From Buxus sempervirens (lineage: Eukaryota; Streptophyta; Magnoliopsida; Buxales; Buxaceae): a stretch of 64,000 nucleotides of DNA. The notes below the pieces were generated by a model. The model saw only the letters and a program-made list of their open reading frames with translations. It had not been told where the DNA came from and did not search any database. The translations under genes were made by a program, and so were the position numbers. This document shows, piece after piece, positions 36,435-50,300 of the stretch. Within the stretch, counting starts at the first letter, position 1, and each line of letters begins with the position of its first letter. The DNA is taken from NCBI GenBank assembly GCA_947561395.2, contig OX387182.1:2862001-2926000 (forward strand), read 5' to 3'.

Positions 36435-37018
36435 TCCAGTACGTTTTTAAAATGCTGGATTTCAAATGCTTTATTAAATCTGATTTATTTAAAGATTTTT
36501 ATCCGATTTTTTGATTATTTTATTATAAAAACTAGATTTTTTTATTAAAATATTATTAAAAAATAAGGATATTCCTATTAAATGATTATTTTATTTATTT
36601 AATTCATTTATTCTGCTTTTAGTTGCTGTTTTGCCACATGGGCAGCTTCTTGAAACTTCAACTGTCCATAACTTTTCCGTCCGATTTCCGATTTCAGCAA
36701 ATTTGGTGTCGTTGGAATCGGCTCAGAATACTCTATCCACTGGGATTAAGTTTGGCAGCTGAATTGGGGTCAAGCAAAAAGTCCACTTTCGCTTCCCCAA
36801 AAGTTTGACCGGCTCATAACTTCCTTATCCGGATTCCGATTCTGGCAAACTCGGTTGCGTTAGAACCGTGTCAAAATGCTCTTTTCAATGAGAGGAAGTT
36901 TGATGGCCAATTCTCTTTGAATTAAAAAGTCAATTTTCAGGCCCCTCAGGGTTTGACTTTATAATTAAAATTTTCATTTTTTTTGCATTTTTTGGGGTGC
37001 AAAAATCAGGTGTCTACA

Positions 37019-37173
37019 GCATGCTCTAGCAGCAAAGTCATGGCCTTGACCAGGGATTCACTCTCACCTTCAGTAGAATAAAAGGAGATTGCTTGGGAGT
37101 CTAACTCCAGCTTAAACAACCAGTCGCTCGAGTTGCCATACAATGTGATTCACACGTGTTCAAGAACATCATG
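37019..37173 (-). pseudogene. Degraded exon of an unrecognised gene, split by LTR B
   Basis: After an AAAGGGCAG acceptor-like site, the - strand reads HDVLEHV, a TGA stop, then ITLYGNSSDWLFKLELDSQ and AISFYSTEGESESLVKAMTL up to the LTR B duplication. Apart from one stop (possibly CGA to TGA) the frame is open for about 50 codons with protein-like composition. I do not recognise the family. Insertion of LTR B inside the frame indicates the gene was already, or thereby became, non-functional. Confidence 0.4.
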
Positions 37174-37223
37174 CTGCCCTTTGGAGGTAAGTGATGAGGG
37201 TGTGTTTGTATCCCTTCCCCAAC

Positions 37224-37773
37224 CAGGGGTGGAGCTATAGTTGACCACCCTAAAATTATAAAAAAGCTCTTGTATTTACTTGTAAATATATAGTTTGCCT
37301 CCTCTAGAATTTTAATTTGCCCACTATCTTTTTAATTTCAACCAATCATCTTCCATTTTGTGTTACATGTTGGGACACGTCCCTTGATGCAGGGACATGT
37401 CTCTTATTAAGAGACTTCAAAGGACTCACATGATCCTGGGTAGTTGTGCCATATGGTTACAACACTTCCTTGATGGAAGGAAAGTGGTTAAAAGGTAAGA
37501 ACCTGGATTAGGGTTTTGGCCTATCTATAAAAGGTGCTTGTGAATTCCATCAAACGTGACGTGCTTTCGGGAAAGATGGGCTGAAAACTTTATCCATCTC
37601 TCTCCATCCAGACATAGTGAGAGATGTTCATCTGCAGATCTTCATCCAAACTTGAACTAATATGGCTGGAGGTAAGTTTATCTGTTTGAATTTCCGTATT
37701 ATGAATGTTTCTCCCATGAAGTTTTCCTACATTGCATTGCTCACCTTAAATGAAAATTTTGGCTCTGCCATTC
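37224..37773 (+). mobile_element. hAT-like non-autonomous element with internal promoter
   Basis: A 550-bp segment starts CAGGGGTGGAGCTA and ends GGCTCTGCCATTC (imperfect inverted ends), flanked by identical 8-bp TCCCCAAC at 37216-37223 and 37774-37781, the duplication length of hAT transposons. Inside are a TATAAAAG at 37526-37533, a CT-rich leader, an ATG at 37662 (ATGGCTGGAG) and a GTAAGT donor at 37672. The ends resemble those of the element at 62197-62646. No transposase seen. Confidence 0.7.
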
Positions 37774-38386
37774 TCCCCAACTACCCTTAAAATCCTTACA
37801 ATGCGTCGGGCAAGCAGTGCCTGAGAACAATATACTAAAAAGAAAAAAAGTTTAACACGGGACTCTTCAGGGGTAGTTTTCTATGGGGTGCTTGATGGTT
37901 AGTTACTTGATAAGATAGGAGCCATTTAAGTGTAACAGTTTTCTATTTGATGGAAAGGTCCTTTTAAGAATTTTGAAAAGGTTTTGATGTGATCAAATAA
38001 AAAGGTTGGCCAAAATCATTAGACTATTATCCAAGATTCGCTTAAATAATGGTATGTAAATGGTCCAGGTTGAACCGAATTTAGATGGGCTTAAAGTTAA
38101 ACGGTTGGGTTGGGTTGGGTTGCCGCCCCCCAATTAACTAACAGTTGGACCATTGAAATGCATACGCAGACGGTATCGATCTCATCGTGGGGCCAACCCA
38201 ATGTTAGATGCTTAACGAAAGGAAATAAACGAAGCGGAGAAACAAAGAGCAGAGAGCCATACATATTCGTTTGCCTTCTAACAGGATAACAAATAAGCAG
38301 AACCTATAAATACTCGTCGCTTCGCTAACAGCCTCATTTGGCTAATCTTCCATTCGCTCGCTCTCTCAGTTTAGCCACCGCGAGCA
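37774..38386. other. TypA promoter region
   Basis: Spacer between the hAT-like element and TypA. It contains TGGGTTGGGTTGGGTTG-type repeats near 38106 and the TATA box at 38305. No coding frame. Confidence 0.5.
38305..38312 (+). promoter_or_regulatory. TATA box of the TypA gene
   Basis: TATAAATA in the context AACCTATAAATACTC, 82 bp upstream of the ATG, giving an expected leader of about 45-50 nt. Confidence 0.7.
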
Positions 38387-41300
38387 ATGGCGATTTGCTT
38401 TCACTGTACTCTCAAACCTCCATCTTCTACGAACCGTAACCCTAATTTTAACCCTAAGAAGAGCTCGACATCATCTCCTCTCCTGACAAAGCAAGTACTC
38501 GGCCGTGGTTTCTCTTCATGTATATATTCTAAGCCTAAGTTGAATTTTGTCGCTCGTTCAAGATCCTTGAATCGATCCGTGATCACATGTTCCGTTTCTG
38601 CTGCAACAGAAACCGCTACCGGTAAATATAACTCAGTTTTTTGCTTATGAAAATCTATAATTCTGCTCCTTGAATTCGCTTAGTTTCGGTCATCAAAGGA
38701 ATTTAGCAATGTTTGAACAATTGCTCTTTTGATTGTCGAGGCGTCTGCTCCTTGCTTGTTGCACTCGTAGTTGAAGAACTTCTGTTATATCAATGTTCAT
38801 CACAGACAACATGTGGAATCACCTTGTTACTGTCTAGTGCTTTTGATGTTTATGTTGACTTGATTTACAATTTTAAAGCATGTGGAGTTATTTGACTTGT
38901 GTTTATGAAAATTTTGGAACATCTTCAGCAATATTGAACATAGATCTAATCCTTTTTTTTTTCTCAGTATGGCCTAGGCACTTGGTAGGAAGCTCAGTTC
39001 AAAATCATGCTGGCTATTACTGTTTGTTACAAATTTTAGCTAGCGAAGTGAGTTATACCTAAAAATGTTATATCTTGCAAGTAATGGCGAACAATCTTAA
39101 AGTAGAAAGCATGCTGTCTTCTTTATATTTCAATTAATATCAAATTATAAATTAGTTTAGTTCTCTGTTTCTTATTTTATTTATTCTAAGTTTATAAATT
39201 CAAAATGCTTAGACTTAAGTCAAAAACAGCTATTTGAAATATTTATACTAGAACAACAACAACAATCAAAAACAGCAATAGTATAATGCCTTATCCCCAA
39301 GACAACATATGTTCTATTTCTCTGTCCCAATTTGTAGAAGGCCATATATTTGGTTAACGGGCAAGTATCCAAATTCTTTTGAATTGACTTCAACTAGTTA
39401 TTGTGAAAGCAGAAATTAATGCTGGAGTAGTTCAAGCTCATCTTGTTTAGACGTAGATTTTTAGGATACATGGTGGGGCATTATTGCAATCAATTTTTTG
39501 TTTCTCTATTTTTGGCATCAATCTCATTTGAAATGTGTTAGTCATGACTCATGATCTTATGGTTACGAGGAATAAAATTTAGTATTGTGAGTTCCCATGC
39601 ATTTGTTCTTTTCTGGTAATTAGCTTTGAATTTCAAATTTAAGTCCTTAAAAATTCAGGATTGGAGTTTATTCCCAAACCTAGTGGCAATATTTTACTAT
39701 AAATCATTTAGAGGTATAATTTATTTCTCTATGCCACAATCTCAATAGCACACGAAATTTAACTTTGAAGTTCGAATTTGGTGTCAAGAGAAATTTAAAG
39801 CCAAGGATGACTTCTTATTTTGATAAAGTTCTGAATATGTTGTTTGCTGTTGTAGAGAAAAAGAGCAAATTAGTGAGAAGAAGAGACATAAGGAATATAG
39901 CAATTGTTGCTCATGTAGATCATGGGAAGACAACTTTGGTGGATGCAATGTTGAAGCAAGCAAAGGTAGCATTACAGAAGCTTGGTTCCCAATGTTCTAG
40001 TTGCATATTGGGTTATATTTATTGTTATACGGTTATGTTGACTGTCATAGAAGCTATGATTTATGAAATCCAATCACTCTGAAGAAACTATAAAAGATAA
40101 TGGACTTATCTCATAATCTTAATTTAACTAGCAAGGCATTATTTTCTTTATTCTTTTTCTTTTTTATGTTTTATTTTTTAATCCCATAGAAGTTATGTCC
40201 AATGGTTCTGGAGAAAATGGAGTTATAATTGATCTCTTGCCTACTATGCCTTGTTAGCAATATTTTTGCAAATTTTCACCAAGGGTTCATGAGTTTCGTA
40301 TATGGATTTTAGTCACCTTCATTTATGGCTGAATCAACTTTATGTGGCTTAGCTCTGAGCTTTGATATCTTTTCTTCATTTTCTGGTAACGAAGGTAGAT
40401 TGCAGTTACCTCCACCGTCTTGTAATTGTGTTTACTGCTTTGCAGTTTGGATTTTTAGATTGGTTACGGATATCGAACTACATTGAACTTCACAAATGAG
40501 GCTTTTCTGTTATGTGCTCCTTCAACCAACTTTTGATTGATATTTTGTTGAATTTTGAACGTTTGATGATTTTCATGGACAGATAGTTTCTTCGTTTTTT
40601 TTCCCAAAATGAAGATTTAAGATTCATTTAGATGTTCTTTTGATGGATTTGGGCATGGAAAACATCCATTTACATTTTATGTTTTATTTATTGATTTTTA
40701 TAGTTAACAACGGGAATTTATATTCCTAATAAGGAATGCAGAAAAGGTAGAATATTTAGTGATGTTGTCTTACTTTTTAATTTTTTTCTGGAAAAAAAAG
40801 GGCAAGGAATCATAAGGTTGCTTGGTTCTGGATGATAGTGGGAGCAGTATACAAGTTTTTCATAGCATGGAATTATTGGTCATTGGCTCTGGCTGACTTC
40901 TTTAACCAGAGCATGGAATTTGGGATCATCAATTTGAATCCAAACATTTAATTGAGAACTTCCCACATGAAGTTTCTCTTTCCAAGAACTTAATGAAAAT
41001 ACCTTTGTATTGTTGGGTTAAAGTTAAACAGGTGGCATCCAGGCTTGGCCTATCCTTGGTTTTAGGACAGAAGCATAAAAAAATTGGTAACTTTAATGCT
41101 GTGCATTAGAAGATCCATTTTTCTCCTGATAAGTAGTTTTTACATTCATTATGGCAGATGAGTTTCTTCTCTCAGTAACAATGTACTTTAACTGTTGTTT
41201 ATATCCTTTTGAAATTTGATTTGGGTTCAAAAATCATATAGCGAGATTGAAAAGTATTTTCTCGAAAATTTTAGATATTTAATTACACAATAGCAACTCA

Positions 41301-44300
41301 TTAATTCGTACTAAAAATATGAAGTAATACTAATTACTCTTACTTTCCTCTTGTACAGGTGTTTCGGGAAAACCAATTTGTACAGGAAAGGATAATGGAT
41401 TCAAATGATCTAGAGCGTGAAAGGGGAATTACAATACTTAGCAAAAACACATCAATAACATACAAGGATACAAAGATAAATATTATTGATACTCCAGGCC
41501 ACTCTGACTTTGGAGGGGAAGTTGAACGCATCCTCAATATGGTGGAAGGTGTTCTTCTTGTGGTAATTTAATTTCATCTTCTCCGACATGGAAGTAATTG
41601 TTTGGTTGTTTTGTTCATCAGATTTGATAGTGGTTCGTATTATTGTGATGACTTGTTTACATTTTGTTCAGTCATTCATGCATGCATTCAATTCATTGAT
41701 TGAAAGGAATTACAGATTCAGGCCTTCAATACTTGCATGCAGACATCATCTTTAGAGATATTTCAATGCACTGATCTGTAAAGTCTTATGTGATCACTAT
41801 ATTGGAAAATTGGTGTAGGCTATTCAAAGCTGTATACACCATAAACATAAAGATCACAATGAAATAATGCCCCGTGTCATATGAGATAGAGTTTTAATCC
41901 TCATATTAGCACATTTGTAGACTTTGAACTGACAAAGACCGTTGGAGTTGGAAATACCTTCAGAGTTAGTCTAATCCCCTTACCCATGCCCAAAGATGAT
42001 GCTACTTAAGCTGCATTATGTAAAGGACACTCATCAAAATTTAGCTTTGTTCTTTGAATTATTGTTTTTAAAATCATGTTATCTCATTTCTGCTTACCTC
42101 CTTGTAAAATAACTGTTAATTCAAGGTTGCTTAAATTTATTACTTTTATGTCTTTTTAAATCCTTTATGATATTCCATTTGACAGCCTGAAATTGTAAGC
42201 AATCTGTTTTGATCTGTGGATGAGGTGTTGTATTAATGTAGTCATACCAAAAAATGCATAGATATTAGAGACTTTATGAGAGGCTGATGGACCTTGTATA
42301 TATATTCGAGGGCTATTGCAGATGGCCAAATCCTGTGCAAAACCTGAAATGGAGACCTATACATATTTAGGCTGCAAAACAGCCAAATGTGAAAGACTGG
42401 ATACTTTTCTTGACATGAACTTCCCTATCCCTGTTCCTTAAAATGCATAGATATTAAAAAATTCCCTGTATGTTTTATCCTACAATATGTCCAACAACTA
42501 GCCAGTGGGCACGGGTTCCATAATAATGCATTTGTACCATGACCTATTAGCTATTCCCAGCTGATTAACAAGTCCAAATTCACCAGCATACATAAAGTTT
42601 GAAACTTCCTTTTGGTCCTGGACTTTAATGCCTTTGAAAATAGAATTTCTGGAGCTTATTTTGTCCTAGAGTTTGAATGCTTCCTTTCTTTGTCCACATC
42701 ATAAAGAATACTAAGTCATAGGATTTTTTTAAGAATATTAACTCAATCCAATGTGCATCAAAACACTTGGATGCATTTTGTACAACTCTGAAATCAAGTG
42801 AAGTAAGTGGTATAACAACATTTTGGTCTGCAGTATGCACATATTAGTGCACCTGTGATGCAGTCATCTCAATGATAAAATCTATCAGTGGGAAAATTTT
42901 TATCTATAGGCATTATGACATTTTTCAAGTTGCACACCTGTGATGCAGTCATCTCAATGATAAAATGTATCAGTGGTAAAAGTTTTATCTAGAGGCATTA
43001 TAACATTTTTCAAGTTGTCAAGTCTCAATCACTATTGAGTTCTTTTCACTGATTCTATTTTTTTTGCTCACTGGCATGCTTTGGAGGGGCTGCTCTCATT
43101 GTGCAATTTATTAATTATTTAGGTATGTTATAAGTGGCAATGTTGCCCATTTTGTAGGTTGATTCTGTTGAAGGTCCTATGCCACAAACAAGGTTTGTCC
43201 TGAAGAAAGCTTTAGAATTTGGCCATGCTGTTGTTGTAGTTGTGAATAAGATTGACAGACCTTCAGCTCGTCCGGATTATGTGGTCAACTCAACATTTGA
43301 ACTATTTATTGAATTAAATGCAACAGATGAACAGGTACTTGTCTTTAATAGTGTAACCTTTTTTTTTTCTTGTCATTATGCCCCCTCGGTTTAACAAATC
43401 CCAATATTTGCTATTTTGATGTTCAATTGTTTGGGATTTTTGAGTCTATAATTGAAGCTAATATTAGTTTTGTTTGCAGTGTGATTTTCAAGCGATATAT
43501 GCAAGTGGCATCAAGGGAAAGGCCGGACTCTCTGCGGAAAATTTGGCAGATGATCTTGGACCACTCTTTGAGGCTATAATCAGATGCATTCCTGGACCAA
43601 ATATTGAAAAAGATGGTGCATTACAAATGCTTGTTAGTGGTTCTTCTTCTTATTACCATTTTTGGTCTTATTCCTTTATGTACTCATCCACTTTCCCTTT
43701 GGATATTTCAATGGCAACAAATCTATGCTACTATTAAAATCACAAAATACCTTAAGTGTTTTCAATTTTCACATACGTAAAATACCCTTCCCTATATTCT
43801 TTAATTTCATACATTTATCTACTTAAAAGAAGCTTTAAAAAAATGTAAAAATAAATTACTAATCTCATATAATTACATGTTTACTATTATCTTCTAAACT
43901 ACTTATCTATTTGAAGAGAAGTATACCCATGTTAATGAGATAACAATCAACGTGTAAATCAGTGCTTATCTAAAACTTAATTAAGTCCGTAACACATGAA
44001 TTAATAGATTTTAGAAACTTATATTTAATAGGCTTTCGTGTGGCTAAATTACAATTTTAATTACTACTTGTAGATAAGCATATCCAATCATGTAGCAATA
44101 GTGAAAAAATTAATCATTATTTAAAATAACGTTTTTTTTGTTATTTATGTGAAATATTTATTTAAGTAATTAGAGTTTAATTAAATTAAAAAACAAAATA
44201 TCCAATATATCCATCAATTAAGAGAAGACATATTGCTTAGAGTTCTATATCATAATAAAAATAAATTCATTACTATCGTGTGAGGATATTTCTTACTTGG

Positions 44301-47300
44301 TTTCTTTTTCAAATAAAGTAATAAGAAAATATTAGTTATAATAATTGGAAATCCATATATATCAATAAAGTTGTTTTTTTGTTTTGTTTTATGTGACATA
44401 CCATAAAGGTCTGCATATGTCCCTAAAATATTTTAAAATTTTAATGATAAAATCTTACTATTATCAAACAAAAAAGAATTTCAATAATTGGAAATTTACA
44501 TAACTTGGGCATGTAGACTTCTTCTCCAATATTTATAAAAAAGATCCATATATATCACTAAATTTTTTATTTTACTAATAGAATCCTAAGGAAAAGAAAA
44601 CAATAAATAAATTTAATAATTGAAAATTCACATAACTTAGATGTGGATATAGGAGACTATTTCTCCAATACTCATAAAAAAGAAAACAAATAAAAAAAAT
44701 CCAATATATCCATCAATTAAGAGAAAACATATACTCCAATACTTATCAAAAAGGAAACAAACGAAAAAACATATCCAATATATCCATCAAAGACGAAAAA
44801 CATGTTGCTTAGCTTTCACAACAATTAATATTGATAATCTTTTTACAATATTAATGTACGAGATATTAATATAGTCTTATAAATAATAGAGATATATCCT
44901 ATGTCATCTTTAACTAATTGAGTTGATCTTAACTTTCAACTGCTGAATCTAATGTAATTTATAAATTCAGACGGCATAGCAATGAAGAGGATATTTTTAT
45001 TTTGATAAGAGATTTTTACTAATAAAATACCAAGAAAATTGGAAACCTTATAATTGGAAATCCACATATGTATGTATAAATTTTTTTTTTGCATACCTAA
45101 AATATCCACTTATATCCCTAAAGAGTTTTTTAATTTTGCTAAGAAAATCTTACCATAATCAAACAAAAAAGAAACAAAAGCATTTTAAATAATTGGAAAT
45201 TCACAAAAAAATAGTTTTTAATAATTGGAAATTCACATGGGCTTATTGACTTATTTTCAAATACTTATCTAGCAAACTTTAATTAAATAAAAAACAAATG
45301 AAAAGAATTTGTTTTTGCCATGTACCATTTTAATAAATAAAAAAAAACAAAAACAAAAACAAAAACAAAAAAAGAGAGAAGAATTTATATTGCCTTATCG
45401 AATTATTAAGACATTATTCGAATTATTGATTAAAAATGAAAAATATCAAATTATAATGACATAATTTAAATTATTAATCGAAAAAATAAGAACCCCAAAA
45501 TTCTAATTCTAAAACAAGAAATATAAACTCAATAAGACTTCATATAAATTTATTATATTTTAAGATTTTTTGATTATATAAATTCTTATAAATTTTAAAA
45601 AATGATTCAAAATAAAATAGATTTTAAATATTGCAATAACTTTGTCTTTCAATTTAACAATTACAAATAGGTTGCTAAAAAAAATGCAAGAAATCAATAT
45701 TAACGTGCAACGCACATAAACCATTGTTAGTATTATGAAAATAAAAAACATAGATACGTTTAAGAATTAGGCAATTACTAATGATAGATCATCAAAAGCC
45801 AGTTCCCACCAAATGATTCCTAAAATGATTCATGTGGTTAGATGTGCAAATTCTCACATTTAAAAGTTAATAAGTAACTCAGACACTACAAATCAAGGAA
45901 AATCCAGAATCCAGGTATTTTAGCTTAGATGATAGGTGATGACCGATAGACTTAAGCTCTGAGGTTTGTGTTGTCTAATGATAGTTAGAAATTCTGTGTC
46001 GGTTCTATAATCAACCTAGATCACTCAGTTTAACAGGAATGTTAATACATAAAATGAAGCCAATAAAAATAGGACAAATAGGTATGCAGATGCAAATTTT
46101 CTTTTTATTGTTATTTTTCGCCAAGTAAGAGATTTAAGAGAGCATTTTTTATGCAGCAGAAAGATAATGGCCAATAAGAAATTTGTGAGTGCAAGATTTT
46201 CTTTGTAAATAGTTTAATTACAACTCCATTGTGAATTTAATACATTGTTACTTGTTTAAAAAAAATAATTGGAAATAATTGAGATCCCTCAATTAAGATG
46301 TTTACCCCCCCCCCCCCCCCCCAAAACATATAACCACTCTAACACACACGCACACAATATAATGCTTGAGGTCCCTCAATGTAGTAATTTGTAAGAAAAT
46401 AAGAACGGAAAAACTTCTTTTCTATGTCATTTATTAAATTCATAAAATATGATTAGCAACAAATAGGAATGATTGCCTCAAGCCTAATAGAGCAAGATCT
46501 TGGAAACCAGGAATGGGGGCATCAGTATCAATCTAGTTTTCACCTGGCAGGGAAAGGATCAAAGATTTGAAGAAGAGGGTGGATTCATGTTTTTAGCAAA
46601 AGGGGATGAATCTTACCTTGCTAGTCGCTTCTAATCATTCTACAATTAGAGCACTTAGATTGATCGATAATATCTTTTCAGCAAGGTAGCTAAATGGTTG
46701 CATGGTTTCTTTGTTTGTTTTTTTTTCTTAATTAATAATATCACATTATTTTGTCTTCTTAAGTGATTTACCTAGCACACTTTTCTTGTGGCTGATTTTT
46801 TTTTTTTCTTTCACTTTTTTAAGGCAACAAACATCGAGTTTGATGATCATAAAGGAAGAATAGCTATTGGACGCTTGCATGCTGGGGTTTTGCGAAAAGG
46901 AATGGATGTTAAGGTGAAGCATGCTTTAAATCTTTATCCATCATATCCAGAGCTCTTATTTTTCTTTTACTTTAATTAATTCGTCACATATAAAGTCATC
47001 AAGGAAAAAAAATCATCTCATATCCCTATTGAAATGACAGTAATATCTCATATAGTTATTATTAAATTTTTTGGGCTGCTGTTGGAAAAATGGAAGATTA
47101 ATAGTTGGATCTGACAAAGTCATCAGAATTCAGAAGCAAAATTTACACTCTAGAGCATTTATAATCTATAAAATTAGTAGTTGGATCTGACAAAGTCATC
47201 AGAAACTTTTACTATCATTTCATTAGGGATATGAGATGATTTTTTTTCCTATGAGATCATCTCATATCCCTATTTTTTTTAATTGAGATGATTTTTTTTC

Positions 47301-50300
47301 CTATTAATGATGACTATATAATCTAAAATGGAAGATTAATAGTTGGATCTGACAAAGTCGTCAGAATTTAGAAGCAAAATGTACACTCAAAGCATTTATA
47401 ATTTATAAAATTACGCTCACGTTCGAAAGTGGTTAGGCATAACATGTATTAAGGATGAAATGGAAGAGAGTAGGTCAAGGTGGTTTGGTCATGTGAAGTG
47501 AAGACCAAGAGATGTACTTATAAGAAGGCGTGAGAGTATGCAAATATTGAAGGGCCTGCCTGAGCGAGTATGAGGCAAACCTAAAAGACATGGATGAAGT
47601 CTATAAAACAAGTCTTACAAAAACGCAAACTAACTGATGATATGATTTTTTATAGAGCGGGATGGAGAGACAAGATTCATGTCTCCAACCTTACTTTGTG
47701 GTAATTGGCTTATGACGATTATGATTATCTTTCTTTCCTTGAGAAAATACAAATCCGGATGTTAATCCTTATTTTCTCTCTCTATTTCCCCCCCTTTTCT
47801 TTTCTTGTCGTGGTGTAGGCCTTTCTATATAGAGTCGGGTTAGTAAACAGAAGATAATTATGACTAATTGCAATATACGTTGTTAATCACATAGGTGATC
47901 TTTTATGATACATTGTCAAGTAAATAGGTGATATTTTATGTTTAAACATGGTCTAAACCTAGACTTCGTAATAGCCGGTATTTTCAGCATATTCTGGTAA
48001 ATTTAAATTCTGGTTCAGGCTCAATACGGATAAAAGTCCATCTTAAGAAATGAGTTCCTTGAAGGTTCATTTCTTTTTTCTGTGGTTGAACTGAAAAGCT
48101 ATCCTTAATTTCAATCTAGTTTATTTAATAGATCTTGAAAGCTGAGATTTGAATCATTTGATGCCATTCCATTCATCCTGTTCTTCTGTTTGTCTTGTTC
48201 ATGTTTCGCAAGTAGCTGCAAAAGCTGAATTACTTTGGATTTTCAATACCAATCACTGCAACTAGTATAATTATGATGGTCATAGAATCTGAGATTAGCA
48301 TGATAATATTATGAAATTGGATCTATCTGGTCCAGTTGGGACGAGTTTCGTGGTTGCATTTGGTCTTCCCTTATTATATCATTTAAATATCTCAACAACA
48401 ATAGCAACAAAATGCATTCTCCTATCTAGTTGGGTTTGACAACACAAATCTTGTTCCTCCATCCTAATCTATCAATACATATGTCTTCTATAAAACTATG
48501 AATAGACAAATTATTTTCAGACTGATTCTATCTATTTTCCTTTTTTGTCTTTCCATTGCCTTCCTATATCCTCCAAGGAATGCCTCGAGATAGTTATGGG
48601 AAATATTGCTATAAAATTGGCATTTTGTGTCATAAAAATGGAGGAATTAGAGCATAACTGCGGTTAGTTTTAGATTATCTAATGTTATTCCACAGATTAT
48701 TTTCAATTTTTTTATCATCTTTATTTCATTAATCGGTAACTGCTAAACATTGAATTTTTAAAACATTTGTTCAGGTTGTATAATTATACCACACTAAACA
48801 ATTATTGTGAATTTCATGCAATTTTTTTTTCCTTTTTTTCTTTTTAGAATTTTGTTGTCTATCTGCTTTGATTTGTACCGTGTCAGATGCCATCTCTGTT
48901 AAGGTAAAGAACAATTTAAGTCATATTATATGTGCTGATATTATTGGAAAGTCTTTCAGGTTTGCACTACTGACGAAGCTTGTAGATATGCAAGGATTAA
49001 TGAGCTTTTTGTGTACAAGAACTTTGGTAGAGTTCCTGTGGAAACTGTAGAAGCTGGTGATATTTGTGCTGTGTGTGGAATTAGCGATATCATGGTAAGC
49101 AAGTTGATGTTTTAATATTCATTAATGATTAGTTAATTCTATACCAATTTTGAGAGGGATTCTATCTGTTGGAATTTTGGGGTTGATAGCACATATCGAT
49201 TAAGTTATAATTCAATCTTGATAGTGAAACAGACTCCATGTATTGGTTATTTCAACTACTGAAAATTGATAAGTTGCTCTTTTTATTCTCTTATTCAGAT
49301 TGGAGAGACAATTGCTGATAAAAGTTCTGGAAAACCATTACCTGCCATTCGGGTGGAAGAGCCAACAGTGAAGATGTCATTTTCTATCAATACATCACCT
49401 TTTGTTGGTCGTGAGGTATTGTTATTACCTGTATATTGTGCACTTGCCAATAATGATTAAATGCCTTACACAGTTACACATGCTCTCACGTTACATATAT
49501 GTACTTACATAAATCTTGTGTGAAATTTAGAGTCATACTATATGATGGGAAACACATTAATATTGTATATTACCCCATGCTTGATATTCACACCTTGTTA
49601 AGTGCAATATGAATTCAGTTGTGATGTATTGAAATATGTTGCGATATATAAAGCCCTGCTTGTAAATGTCATGTCATGAGTTGTCCTTCCGTGTCAAGTG
49701 TTGGTACCTCTAGAATGATGATATGTAACATGTTCAAGTATTAATGACCAGCAAAGAATGATTCATGTTATGCAAAATTGCTCTTCAAGTCCGTTATCAT
49801 TGAAAGTTTAATATTGTGAATGAAGTTAAGAAACAATTCAATAAGAAAGAAAATTAATTAAAGCAGATTTGCACCAAAACTGTTTCAAAATATTCAGTGG
49901 CAAATGGCAATGTATGCTATGTTGAAATTTATGCCTGTATATAAATGAAAACAAACAATGTCATGAATAAGGATCCAATTTTGAGGATACTGACCTCTAC
50001 AGTATCTTGAATCTGATCATGTTTTTTGAGGTTTTTTTTTCCAATTAACATTGACTTTTGTACATCTTGGATACTGGCTTCATCTTTGTTTCTTATGGAA
50101 GTCGGTCCTTTGTCTCTTCTCTTAACATAATAACAGTTCTGTTTTCTTTTCTCTTATATAGACAAAAGAAGGAAAGGAAAGAAAAAAAAGTAACAAGATG
50201 TAGAGCACCATAAAATTCTGTATATACAGTGGCTTGCATGCCTATAAGCTGAATTGGCTTTTATTGCAGATACTATTTGCTCTTGGGAATTGCATGGGAC

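Larger units (their letters stand above)
34705..37018 (-). mobile_element. Solo LTR B (2,314 bp)
   Basis: Begins TGTGCGCACC and ends TGTCTACA, flanked by GCATG at 34700-34704 and 37019-37023, a perfect 5-bp target duplication. It shares with copy A the GTTTGGAGTCGCCACTGCCT region near the left end, the TTGCGTTRGAACCGTGTC region and the GGGGTGCAAAAAT right end. Its different duplication shows a separate insertion. Orientation is - by TATA box (TATAAATA near 36373) and by the TGTAGACACC start. No internal coding region. Confidence 0.87.
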
